Shown here: positions 36,451 to 45,268 of the stretch, in pieces
Position numbering within the stretch: position 1 is the first letter of the stretch
Layout of the letters: each line of letters begins with the position of its first letter
Source of the DNA: Streptomyces sp. R41
GTDB lineage: Bacteria; Actinomycetota; Actinomycetes; Streptomycetales; Streptomycetaceae
Assembly (NCBI RefSeq): GCF_041053055.1
Contig: NZ_CP163443.1
Location: forward strand, 682,001-746,000
Direction of reading: 5' to 3'
Length of the DNA: 64,000 nucleotides
Program-made: the position numbers and the translations under genes
The notes under the pieces: generated by a model
Told to the model about the DNA's origin: nothing
What the model saw: the letters and a program-made list of their open reading frames with translations, nothing else
Database searches by the model: none

Positions 36451-37332
36451 ATGACCGCCGTCAAGGCTCCCAAGCGCACCCTCGCCGCACTCGCCGGTGC
36501 TGTCGCCCTCACCGCCACGTCGATCGGTCTGTGGGCCGCCACAGCCTCCACCGCTCAGGCCGCCGCGCTCCCGACCCCCGACCACGTGGTGGTCGTGGTG
36601 ATGGAGAACCACGCCTACTCGCAGGTGATCGGCAGCTCCAGCGCCCCGTACATCAACAACACCCTCAAGGCGGGTGGCGCCAACCTCACGCAGTCCTACG
36701 GTCTCACCCACCCCAGCGAGCCGAACTACTACATGCTGTTCTCGGGCTCCAACCAGGGCCGCACCGACGACAGTTGCGTGAGCGTCGGTTCCATCAACAA
36801 GCCCAACCTCGCCTCCGAGCTGATCGCCGCCGGGAAGACCTGGGCGAGCTACAACGAGTCGCTGCCCAGCCAGGGTTCGACGACCTGCAGCAGCGGCAAC
36901 TACGCGCAGAAGCACAACCCGTGGTTCGGCTTCTCCAACGTGCCGACGAGCAGCGCCAAGACCATGACGCAGTTCCCGACCGACTACACCACCCTGCCGA
37001 AGGTCTCCTTCGTCACCCCGAACCTGTGCAGTGACATGCACGACTGCTCGGTCTCGACGGGCGACACCTGGATCAAGAACAACCTGGGCGCGTACGCCAC
37101 CTGGGCCAAGACCCACAACAGCATCCTCGCCGTCACCTTCGACGAGGACAACAAGCTGTCCGGCAACCGCATCCCCACCGTCTTCTACGGGCAGCACGTC
37201 ACTCCCGGCAGCTCCAGCTCCACCACCTACAACCACTACAACGTCCTGCGGACCGTGGAGGACCTGGCCGGTCTGAGCGCGCACGCGGGCAACGCCGCCT
37301 CGGCTTCCGACATCACCGGCATCTGGAACTGA
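36451..37332 (+). CDS. Secreted phosphoesterase/acid phosphatase (PF04185 type)
   Basis: 293 aa. A Sec signal peptide (KRTLAALAGAVALTATSIGL, cleavage after AQAAA near residue 38) precedes the alkaline-phosphatase-superfamily core. It has HVVVVVMENHAYSQVIGSS, GLTHPSEPNYYMLFSG, a paired-Cys region (DDSC, TTCSSG) and FDEDNKLSGNRIPTVFYG near the end. Related enzymes are phospholipase-C-like or acid phosphatases. A PHO-box-like promoter upstream suggests phosphate-starvation control. It starts an operon with an MFS transporter 5 bp downstream. Confidence 0.9.
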   Translation: MTAVKAPKRTLAALAGAVALTATSIGLWAATASTAQAAALPTPDHVVVVVMENHAYSQVIGSSSAPYINNTLKAGGANLTQSYGLTHPSEPNYYMLFSGSNQGRTDDSCVSVGSINKPNLASELIAAGKTWASYNESLPSQGSTTCSSGNYAQKHNPWFGFSNVPTSSAKTMTQFPTDYTTLPKVSFVTPNLCSDMHDCSVSTGDTWIKNNLGAYATWAKTHNSILAVTFDEDNKLSGNRIPTVFYGQHVTPGSSSSTTYNHYNVLRTVEDLAGLSAHAGNAASASDITGIWN

Positions 37333-37337
37333 CGCCC

Positions 37338-38609
37338 GTGTATCTCGCGGACTCCCGCAGCACCAAGGCCGCCGTCGCCCCGGACACCCGTCCGGGGCGG
37401 CGGTCGGCCGCTGTGCCCGGCACCGTGCTGGCCCTGGGTGCGGTCAGCCTGATCACGGACATCTCCTCGGAGATGGTCACGGCCGTCCTGCCGCTGTACG
37501 TGGTCGCGGGCCTCGGCCTGTCGCCGCTCGGTTTCGGTCTCCTTGACGGCATCAACAACGGCGTCGGGGCCCTGGTCCGGCTGGCCGGCGGTCACCTCGC
37601 CGACCGGGGAGGCCGCCGGCACAAGGTCGTGGCGGGCCTCGGCTACGGCCTGTCGGCGGTGTGCAAGCCGCTGCTGCTGCTCGCCCACACCCTCCCCATG
37701 ATCAGCGCCGTGCTCGCGGCCGACCGCACCGGCAAAGGACTGCGCACCGCCCCTCGGGACGCGATGATCTCCCTGGCCACCCAACCCGAGCACCGGGGAA
37801 GGGCGTTCGGGGTGCACCGCGCCATGGACACCACCGGAGCGCTGCTCGGCCCGCTCGTCGCCTTCGCCGTGCTACGGGCCACCGTCGACGGCTACGACGC
37901 GGTCTTCGCGGTCAGCGGCTGCGTCGCCGTGCTCGGGGTCCTGGTGCTGGTGCTCTTCGTGCCCCGCCACCTCGTCGCCCCCGCCGATGCGGTACGGCTC
38001 CCCGAACCGGCCCCGCCGGCACTGCGTGACGCCATCGGGCTGCTGCGCCGTCCGGAACTGCGCCGGCTCACGGTGTGCGCGACCCTGCTCGGCCTGACCA
38101 CCGTCAGCGACTCCTTCCTGTATCTGCTGCTCCAGCGCGAAGGGGACCTGCCCGCCCATCTGTTCCCGCTGCTGCCTCTGGGCACGGCCGCCTTCTTCCT
38201 GCTGCTCGCCGTCCCGCTCGGCGCACTCGCCGACCGCGTCAGCCGCCGCCGGCTCTTCCTGGCCGGCCACGGCGTCCTGCTCCTCGGCTACGGCCTGGTG
38301 CTCTCCCCGTGGCACGGTGTCCCGGCCGTGGTCGCCGTCCTGGTGCTGCACGGCACCTTCTACGCCACCACCGACGGCGTGCTCGCCGCCGCCACTGCGG
38401 GAGTCGTCCCCGCACAGCACCAGGGTGCCGGGCAGGCGCTGGTGGGCACCGGCCAGGCGCTGGCCCGGTTCACCTGCTCGCTCGCCTTCGGCGCGGCCTG
38501 GAGCCTGTGGGGCGGGCGCACCGCCCTCGCCGTCACCGCAGCCGCGCTGGCCGTCAGCGCCGTCGTGGCCTCGTTCGTCCTTCGTATCGCCGATGAGGTG
38601 CCCGCATGA
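37338..38609 (+). CDS. MFS transporter
   Basis: 423 aa, about 12 predicted membrane helices. MFS signatures are GGHLADRGGRRHKVVAGLGY in the loop between helices 2 and 3, and DRTGKGLRTAPRDAM in the following loop. It lies 5 bp after the phosphoesterase gene and overlaps the next gene by 4 bp. The genetic link suggests uptake or export of a product of phosphoester cleavage, but the substrate is unknown. Confidence 0.88.
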   Translation: MYLADSRSTKAAVAPDTRPGRRSAAVPGTVLALGAVSLITDISSEMVTAVLPLYVVAGLGLSPLGFGLLDGINNGVGALVRLAGGHLADRGGRRHKVVAGLGYGLSAVCKPLLLLAHTLPMISAVLAADRTGKGLRTAPRDAMISLATQPEHRGRAFGVHRAMDTTGALLGPLVAFAVLRATVDGYDAVFAVSGCVAVLGVLVLVLFVPRHLVAPADAVRLPEPAPPALRDAIGLLRRPELRRLTVCATLLGLTTVSDSFLYLLLQREGDLPAHLFPLLPLGTAAFFLLLAVPLGALADRVSRRRLFLAGHGVLLLGYGLVLSPWHGVPAVVAVLVLHGTFYATTDGVLAAATAGVVPAQHQGAGQALVGTGQALARFTCSLAFGAAWSLWGGRTALAVTAAALAVSAVVASFVLRIADEVPA

Positions 38610-39628
38610 CCCGAACAACCCGCCTGGTGATCCTGCTGGCCGCCGTTGTGCTGCTCGGCGCGGTCGGCACCGGGTCGGTGCTGTACGCCGCCCACCGGTC
38701 GGACATGCGTGACCAGCAGCAGGCGGACGGTCCGACCGTGCGGGCCGGTACCGTCTCGCTCCGGCCGACGGCCGGCCGCCGACTGCTGGTGCGCAATCTG
38801 GCCTGGGGCCCGCACCGCGACGAGATCGCCACCGTGCCCGCCGACGATCCGCAGGGGCCGCGTACCGCGTCGGGCGTCAAGTGCCTGCGCTTCCACGCGG
38901 CAGCCGGTACCGGCATCTGCCTGCAGGCCGTGCACGGCGCACTGGAGGACACCTACCGGGCGGTGGTACTCGACTCGCACCTGCACGAGCTGCACCACTT
39001 CCCGGCAGCAGGCATCCCGACCCGGGCCCGGGTCTCACCCTCCGGCCACATGGTCGCCTGGACGGTCTTCGTCAGCGGAGACTCCTACGCCGGCACCAAC
39101 TTCTCCACCCGCACCGCCATCGTCGACACCCGCAACTGGGCCATCGACGACAACCTGGAGACCTTCCACATCATCAAGGACGGCCGGCCCTACCGCGCCG
39201 CGGACACCAACATCTGGGGCGTCACCTTCGCCGACGACACCCAGTTCTACGCCACGCTGGCGACCGGCGGCCAGACCTACCTGGTCCGCGGCGACGTTGC
39301 CGCACGCACCCTCACCACCTTGCACCGCAACGTCGAATGCCCCTCCCTCTCCCCCGACGGCAACCGGATCGCCTACAAGAAACGCGTCAAGGGAGCCTCA
39401 CCCGACGCCCCCTGGCGGCTGTACGTCCTCGACCTGCGCACCATGACGGAGACCGCGACCGCCGAACAGCGCAACATCGACGACCAGGCACTGTGGGCCG
39501 ACGACTCCACCCTCGTCTACGCCCTCCCCGGCGACTACGGCTCGGACCTGTGGACCGTCCCCGCCAACGGCACCGGCGCAGCCCGCCGGCTCATGACCTC
39601 GGCCGTCGCCCCCGCCTATCTGGGGTGA
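38606..39628 (+). CDS. TolB/WD40-like beta-propeller membrane-anchored protein
   Basis: 340 aa. One N-terminal helix (LVILLAAVVLLGAVGTGSVL) anchors an extracytoplasmic domain with TolB-type repeats (ARVSPSGHMVAWTVF, PSLSPDGNRIAYKKRV, DDSTLVYALPGDYGSDLWTV), probably a six-bladed propeller. ATGA overlap with the MFS gene. It is the third gene of the putative PhoP-controlled operon; a scaffold or binding role is likely, function unknown. Confidence 0.78.
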   Translation: MTRTTRLVILLAAVVLLGAVGTGSVLYAAHRSDMRDQQQADGPTVRAGTVSLRPTAGRRLLVRNLAWGPHRDEIATVPADDPQGPRTASGVKCLRFHAAAGTGICLQAVHGALEDTYRAVVLDSHLHELHHFPAAGIPTRARVSPSGHMVAWTVFVSGDSYAGTNFSTRTAIVDTRNWAIDDNLETFHIIKDGRPYRAADTNIWGVTFADDTQFYATLATGGQTYLVRGDVAARTLTTLHRNVECPSLSPDGNRIAYKKRVKGASPDAPWRLYVLDLRTMTETATAEQRNIDDQALWADDSTLVYALPGDYGSDLWTVPANGTGAARRLMTSAVAPAYLG

Positions 39629-39631
39629 CAG

Positions 39632-39647
39632 GCCGGCCACGGCCGGC
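39632..39647 (+). terminator. Hairpin after the phosphoesterase operon
   Basis: Perfect inverted repeat GCCGGCC-AC-GGCCGGC starting 3 bp after the TolB-like stop codon. No T-run, which is usual for streptomycete terminators. Confidence 0.5.
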
Positions 39648-39704
39648 GACGTCGCCATCGTCTACCGGCAACTACACCAGGCACTTCAGGACACCAAGAA
39701 CTAA
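39645..39704 (+). pseudogene. C-terminal coding scrap
   Basis: A short open stretch reads DVAIVYRQLHQALQDTKN and stops, with codon use typical of a gene end but no start. Probably the tail of a deleted gene that followed the phosphoesterase operon. Family unknown. Confidence 0.3.
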
Positions 39705-39836
39705 CTGGCGCAACCGACTTCTGGGTGGAGTCACGCAACCGGACACTCCTCGGATCCTTCCCGAGAGGTGTCCGGGGCAAAAGGCCGCGGGCCGTAGTGC
39801 GCGGGGCCCGTCTTGCGACCCTTGTAGGCGGCACGG

Positions 39837-42584
39837 TCAGTGGAAGGCCGACATCACGAGATCCTTCTGTTCGCCGGCATGCCGCCGGGCAGAGCCCACG
39901 GCGGGGGCCGGTGCCTGCGGTCGGCTGACGCATTCGATGGGACGGCTCGCCAGCCGGTGCACATAGGGCCTCACGAAGGACCATGCCCCTTGGTTCTCCG
40001 GCTCCTCCTGCACCCATCGCACCTCTGCCTCGCCGGGGAAACGGGCGAGTTCCGCGCTGAGCTCCTCCTCCGGGAACGGGTAGAGACGCTCCAGGCGGAT
40101 GATCGCGGTGTCCGACAGGTCAGCGCTTCGCCGGTGGGCGTCCAGGTCGTAGAAGACCTTGCCCGAGCACACCAGCACGCGCCTGATCCGGGCGGTGTCC
40201 GCCGTCTCATCCGGTACGACCGGACGGAACGCGCCCATGGTGAGTTCCGTCAGCCTGGAGGTGGCTGCCTTCGACCGCAGCATCGACTTCGGAGTGAAGA
40301 CGACCAGGGGCCGTCTGTGCTCGCCGAGCGCTTGCTGCCTGAGCAGATGGAAGTAGTTGCCCGGCAGGGAGGGCATGGCGACGGTCATGTTCTCCTGCGC
40401 GCAGAGTTGGAGGAATCGCTCGATCCTGCCGGAGGAGTGGTCGGGCCCCTGCCCCTCCGAGCCGTGCGGCAGCAGCAGCGTCACCCCGGAGCGCTGGCCC
40501 CATTTCTGTTCGGATGACGAGATGTACTCGTCGATGACTGTCTGGGCCCCGTTGGCGAAGTCGCCGAACTGGGCCTCCCACAGCACCAGAGCGTCGGGCC
40601 GCGCGAGTGAGTAGCCGTACTCGAAGGCCAGCGCTCCCAGTTCGGACAACATCGAGTCGTAGGGTGCGAAGCCGGCGGCCCGCGATCCGAGGGAGCTCAG
40701 CGGCGTGTGCTCCACGCCGGTGCGCCGGTCGGTGAGCACGGCGTGCCGTTGGCCGAACGTGCCGCGGCGGGAATCCTGCCCGGCCAGCCGCACCGGAACC
40801 CCGTCCAGCAACAGGGAGCCGATGGCCAGTGTTTCCGCGGTGGCCCAGTCGATCGTTCCCGCATCCAGCATCGTGGCACGCCTCTGGAGCTGCGGAAGAA
40901 CGCGCCTGTGCACGGTGAAGCCTTCCGGCAGACCGGTCTGGGAAGCGATGACGTGCCGGGCGGTCGCCTCCGTGATCGCTGTCGCCACCTGGGGGGCGGC
41001 CGCATTGTGAGCGTCCACGGGGTTCGCGGGCTTCGGGGAGTGGGGCACCGACAGTGCCCGGGTCTCGGTGAAGGCCCGCTCAAGGTGCCCCTGATAGTCC
41101 CGCAACGCGCCTTCCACCTGCCGCTCGCCGATGTCCCCTCGGCGGACCAGCGCCTCGGCGTACAGCTTGCGTACCGAAGCCCTGCCGTCGATGCGGTCGT
41201 ACATCGCCGGCTGCGTGATGGATGGATCATCGACCTCGCTGTGCCCGTGGCGCCGGTAGCAGATCAGATCGACGACGACGTCCTTGTGGAACGCCTGACG
41301 ATAGTCGAAGGCCAGGCGTGCGACCCGGGCAACGGCCTCGGGGTCGTCTCCGTTGACGTGGAAGATCGGTGCCTCGACCGTCCTCGCCACATCGGTGGCG
41401 TACGTGCTCGAACGGCCGCTGGCGGGCGAGGTCGTGAAGCCGACCTGGTTGTTGATGACGATGTGGACCGTCCCGCCGGTGCGGTAGCCGGGCAGCTGTG
41501 ACATGTTCAGCGTTTCGGAGACCACGCCCTGACCGGCGAATGCGGCATCGCCGTGGACGACGATCGGCAATACGGGAAAGGCTTCGCCACCGTCTGCGGC
41601 CCGGTCCTGCTTGGCGCGCACCACCCCCTGGGCCACCGGCCCTACGATCTCCAGATGCGAGGGGTTCGCCACGACGGAGACGGCGATCGTGCCGCCGTCC
41701 AGGGCACGGTAGGTCCCTTCCGCACCGAGGTGGTACTTCACGTCGCCGGATCCCTGGACCGACCGGATGTCCACTGCGTCCTCGAACTCATGGAAGATCT
41801 CTGCGTAGGACTTGCCGATGATGTTGGCCAGAACATTGAGCCGGCCTCGGTGTGCCATACCGATGACGGCTTCCCTCACCCCTTGCCTGATGGAGCGGAG
41901 CAGCAGGGCGTCGAGCAGCACGATCGCCGACTCGCCGCCTTCGAGCGAATACCGTTTGTGGCCGACGTACTTGGTCTGCAGGAACGTCTCGAAAGCCTCT
42001 GCCGTGCCCAACCGGTAGAGAATCTGCAATTGTTCGGCGACGTCCGGCCGGGGTCGAGATGATTCGATCCGGTCCTGGACCCAGCGACGTTCCTGGGAGC
42101 TTTGGATATGCATGTACTCGGTGCCGACGCTACGGCAGTAGGATTCCTGCAAGGCATTCAGCACATGGCGAAGAGTCATGGTGGCCTGCCCGGCGAACCC
42201 GTCGACGACGAACTCTCTTTGCAGGTCATCGTCTCGGAGCCCGAATGCCATGATGTCGAGCTCCGGATGTGCGACCACCCGCCCTGCCGTGAGCGGGTCG
42301 GTATCGGCCACCAGGTGTCCGCGGACTCGATACGCGTCGATGAGCGCGGCAACGCGGACCGCCTTGACTGCCGCCTCGTCCGTGCTGTCATGCGCAGTCG
42401 TCGCGCCGTTGCGCGCCTGCTGAGCGGGCACGGAGACCGGGGAGGCGAAGAACTCCCTCCAGGTCCGGTCGACCGAGCCGGGGTCGCGCAGGTATCGCTC
42501 GTACTGTTCGTCCACGAGCCATTCGTTGATGCCGAATTCCAGCCCGTTCAGGACCGGCTCCCCGGCGCGTGATTGAGACGCCAC
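39837..42584 (-). CDS. 2-oxoglutarate dehydrogenase E1 paralogue lacking the actinobacterial E2 domain
   Basis: 915 aa thiamine-diphosphate E1. Signatures: N-terminal GINEWLVDEQYERYLRDPGS, HRGRLNVLANIIGKSYAEIF, GSGDVKYHLG, ANPSHLEIVGPVAQG, GDAAFAGQGVVSETLN, NNQVGFTTSP, YRRHGHSEVDDPSITQP and LPHGSEGQGPDHSSGR. Housekeeping actinobacterial KGD/OdhA is about 1,220-1,270 aa because a succinyltransferase (E2) domain is inserted after the first 100 residues. Here the N-terminal helix runs almost directly into the E1 part, as in E. coli SucA (933 aa). No sucB or lpd is nearby. GTG start; AAGGCG upstream is distant. It could serve the main complex, or act alone as 2-oxoglutarate decarboxylase or carboligase. 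Confidence 0.9.
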   Translation of the reverse strand: MASQSRAGEPVLNGLEFGINEWLVDEQYERYLRDPGSVDRTWREFFASPVSVPAQQARNGATTAHDSTDEAAVKAVRVAALIDAYRVRGHLVADTDPLTAGRVVAHPELDIMAFGLRDDDLQREFVVDGFAGQATMTLRHVLNALQESYCRSVGTEYMHIQSSQERRWVQDRIESSRPRPDVAEQLQILYRLGTAEAFETFLQTKYVGHKRYSLEGGESAIVLLDALLLRSIRQGVREAVIGMAHRGRLNVLANIIGKSYAEIFHEFEDAVDIRSVQGSGDVKYHLGAEGTYRALDGGTIAVSVVANPSHLEIVGPVAQGVVRAKQDRAADGGEAFPVLPIVVHGDAAFAGQGVVSETLNMSQLPGYRTGGTVHIVINNQVGFTTSPASGRSSTYATDVARTVEAPIFHVNGDDPEAVARVARLAFDYRQAFHKDVVVDLICYRRHGHSEVDDPSITQPAMYDRIDGRASVRKLYAEALVRRGDIGERQVEGALRDYQGHLERAFTETRALSVPHSPKPANPVDAHNAAAPQVATAITEATARHVIASQTGLPEGFTVHRRVLPQLQRRATMLDAGTIDWATAETLAIGSLLLDGVPVRLAGQDSRRGTFGQRHAVLTDRRTGVEHTPLSSLGSRAAGFAPYDSMLSELGALAFEYGYSLARPDALVLWEAQFGDFANGAQTVIDEYISSSEQKWGQRSGVTLLLPHGSEGQGPDHSSGRIERFLQLCAQENMTVAMPSLPGNYFHLLRQQALGEHRRPLVVFTPKSMLRSKAATSRLTELTMGAFRPVVPDETADTARIRRVLVCSGKVFYDLDAHRRSADLSDTAIIRLERLYPFPEEELSAELARFPGEAEVRWVQEEPENQGAWSFVRPYVHRLASRPIECVSRPQAPAPAVGSARRHAGEQKDLVMSAFH

Positions 42585-43052
42585 TGTGGGGATCGCCTTC
42601 TTTCCTCATGCGGAACGACCGATGGCGGACACGGCCGGACTGCCCGGTCATCACTTGTCGTGACCGCGGACTTCGCTTCCACTGAATTTCCCCGGAACAC
42701 CCTCGTGGGGGCGAAACCGTCCGGCCGTGTCCCGCCATCGACGCTACGGCGCCGCGGGGGCCGAGAGAGATACCCCGGAATGCCATAACGGCGTCACATC
42801 AGGACATTGCACCAGGAAGGTGGCCTGGCGTGGAAAGCTGCCACCGCACGGCCGAGGCCTGATCACGGAGTACGCGCGTCCTGATCCGAGGGCTTGTGGT
42901 CCACACGGCGCGACATCGCTGCGGTCCAGAGCCTGGTTGTAAGTCATCAGGCGCGACCTCACGGACGTTCGAGTCGACTCATGGAACTCGCGCCAGGTGA
43001 GTACGGCACCAGTGCCGCTGACGACACACGCGAACAGAACAGGACGACAGGC
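42585..43052. other. Gene-free divergent region
   Basis: 468 bp between the divergent E1 gene and the DUF6884-type gene. Open frames here are shadows with atypical codon use. No clear promoter hexamers or large dyads were found. Confidence 0.35.
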
Positions 43053-43598
43053 ATGACAGCGATCGACCATCTCGACTGCTTCGAACCACAACTCGTCGTC
43101 ATCCCGTGCGGCAGCCGCAAACTGGGCCGGCGCGCACGAGCGGCGGACCTGTATGTCGGCTCCTACCACCGTGCGTGCCGTAAGGCGGCTGACGCACTGC
43201 AGCCTGACCGGCTGCTCATCCTCTCCGCACGCTACGGCCTGCTCGACCTCGACGACGTCATCGAGCCGTACGACACATCCCATGGCGCCGCCGACGCCAT
43301 AACGGCCCAAGTCCTCCTGAAGCAGGCGACTGTGCGCGGCATCGTGCTCCTCGACCCCGTTGTGGCCCTCGGCGGCGCACGACATGTGAGCCTCGTCCGC
43401 GCCATCTGGCCGCACGCCCGCACGCCGCTGGCCGGGACACGCGGCATGGGTGAGCAAATGGCCCGACTCGCACAGTTGCGCAATGGACGGGATGAACAGC
43501 TGACGAGCCTCCCGTCGGCGAGCAGCTCCACGATGGGGCCCGCCGCAAACGCGCGGAGCAGACCCATCAGTGAAGGAGTCGTTCATCCCTCGTCGTGA
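43053..43598 (+). CDS. DUF6884-like protein
   Basis: 181 aa. The core (about 10-110) has VVIPCGSRKLGRRARAADLY, then VGSYHRACRKAADA and LILSARYGLLDLDDVIEPYD, matching the DUF6884-type family often found near mobile or plasmid genes. The CGSRK stretch and ARYGLL are the conserved parts; the activity is not established. The ATG at 43053 has AGGA 8 nt upstream. Its 3' end overlaps the convergent TDT gene by 16 bp, and its last 40 residues look unconserved. Confidence 0.7.
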   Translation: MTAIDHLDCFEPQLVVIPCGSRKLGRRARAADLYVGSYHRACRKAADALQPDRLLILSARYGLLDLDDVIEPYDTSHGAADAITAQVLLKQATVRGIVLLDPVVALGGARHVSLVRAIWPHARTPLAGTRGMGEQMARLAQLRNGRDEQLTSLPSASSSTMGPAANARSRPISEGVVHPSS

Positions 43599-44980
43599 GC
43601 CAGCGTCAGATCGAAGGCGTCCTGGCCGGTGGCCTCGAGTGTGAGGGGTGCCGCTTGAGCCGGGTACCCCGCGGCTACGACGGTGTAGTGGTCGGCTTCG
43701 AGATCGGTGAAGGCGTACGAGCCGTCCTCGGCGGTGAGTGTGATGCCGACGACATCGCCCGCCGGGTCCAGGAGGGTGACCCGGGCCTCGGAAATCGGGC
43801 GTCCGTCGGTGGTGCTGCGGACGGTGCCAGTGAGCATGGCTGCCACGCCGAGCCACAGGTCCGGCTCGGCGGGCCGTCGGCGCGCGTGCCCGGCGACGGG
43901 CCGGCGGCGCCCATGCCTGGCTGCATGGCGTAGGGAGTGGCCGGCCACCACCACCCAGGCGATGACGAGCAGCGCATAGAGCCCGACGGCCGTCCAGATG
44001 AACAGCTCCGAGCCGGTCCGCGCCGCGAGGGCACCGGTGGCAGTCACACAGGCACCGACCGGGAAGATGAAGGACCACCAAGTGGGCGCGAAGGGCAGCC
44101 CGGCACGGATCGTCCGCGCGGTCAGCCCTATGGCGAGCGCCAGCCACAGCATGGCGAAGCCCCACACCACGATTCCGCCCAGCAGCGCGAAGACCGCGGT
44201 GCCCCGCGCGTACGGCGCGGGCAGCGCGCTCGGCGCGACCGCGGCCAGCGCGCCGAGCGCTGTCACCGACTGACCCAACGCCCCGAGGCCGATCCACACC
44301 GTGGGCACCATCGCTCCGGTGGGTGCGTCATGGTGCACCAGGCGGCTGTAGATCATGGCCAGCACCAGCAGCGCCGTGACGAGGCCGAGCCCGAGCATCG
44401 CGTAGCAGCCCAGTAGCAGGGCGAGCCGCGGTTGCCCGGCCGGTGTGTAGGGGACAAGCAGCGCGCCCGCCGCGGCGGAGACCATCGGCGGCACCACCGG
44501 CATCAGCCAGCCGCCGAACGCCGCTTCCGGCGCGAAACGGTGCCGGGTGACCATCAAATAGGGCACCGTGCAGGCCGTGACAAGACCGAGCGCGGTACCG
44601 AGCGACCAAAGCACCCACTCCACATCCAGCGCTGCCTCAAGCCCGATCAGCCGTCGGCCGAGCAGCAGCGTCCCGGCACCCACCGTGAGCAGCGCCATCG
44701 GCGGCGCGCCGAAGAACTGGGCCATCACCGGATCAGCCGCGTGTACCCGCAGCGCCCGCTGCCTGAGGTAACCGACGGCCAGCAGGAACAGCAGCAGCGC
44801 GGCGCCCAGCCAGACCACCGTGGCGGCAGCCCGCAGTCCGTGGAAGCTCCGGGGCAGGGTGACCGCCGCGTTGGCGACGATGCCCGTGCCCATAACGGCA
44901 GCGAACCAGCTGGGGCCGAATACCGGACGCGTCGTTCTCTTTGCCGTAGGCGACCAAGGACGGGCAGACAAGGAATTCAT
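43583..44980 (-). CDS. TDT/SLAC1-family transporter with C-terminal carboxypeptidase-regulatory-like domain
   Basis: 465 aa. About ten membrane helices (residues 20-350) of the tellurite-resistance/dicarboxylate (TehA/SLAC1) family: FGPSWFAAVMGTGIVANAAV, then TWWSFIFPVGACVTATGALA. After a cytosolic Arg-rich linker there is a compact beta domain (about 385-460; LTGTVRSTTDGRPISEARVT, then TAEDGSYAFTDLEADHYTVV). This is a carboxypeptidase-regulatory-like/CNA-B fold. The fusion is unusual. The transported anion (sulfite, dicarboxylate, nitrate or chloride) is not known. Confidence 0.85.
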   Translation of the reverse strand: MNSLSARPWSPTAKRTTRPVFGPSWFAAVMGTGIVANAAVTLPRSFHGLRAAATVVWLGAALLLFLLAVGYLRQRALRVHAADPVMAQFFGAPPMALLTVGAGTLLLGRRLIGLEAALDVEWVLWSLGTALGLVTACTVPYLMVTRHRFAPEAAFGGWLMPVVPPMVSAAAGALLVPYTPAGQPRLALLLGCYAMLGLGLVTALLVLAMIYSRLVHHDAPTGAMVPTVWIGLGALGQSVTALGALAAVAPSALPAPYARGTAVFALLGGIVVWGFAMLWLALAIGLTARTIRAGLPFAPTWWSFIFPVGACVTATGALAARTGSELFIWTAVGLYALLVIAWVVVAGHSLRHAARHGRRRPVAGHARRRPAEPDLWLGVAAMLTGTVRSTTDGRPISEARVTLLDPAGDVVGITLTAEDGSYAFTDLEADHYTVVAAGYPAQAAPLTLEATGQDAFDLTLAHDEG

Positions 44981-45268
44981 GACCCGAACCTATGGTCGGG
45001 TTGGGGCAGCACTGTCCATCATGTCCAGATGCGAGGGGCTCAGGGCACATATCGAGCGACCGCCATCGTGTGGCGATCCCGCAGCGCCGACCCGGTCGGC
45101 CGCGACCGTGCATCCGCTCCGCCGGGGGCAGGACGGCCGGCCGCGGGGTGCGACTTCACGGCCGAATGACGGATGCGGTCCCGCGACTTCCCTCCAGTCC
45201 GACCAGTCGGTACGTTCGACGGGCCCGGACCCTTCCGGGTTCACCCGCGGACGCATGACGGAGGTCCC

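Noticed and set aside
42744..44297. 517-codon minus frame across the E1-DUF6884 gap
   Set aside because: Runs through the TDT gene in a wrong frame and antisense to the DUF6884-type gene; no motif.
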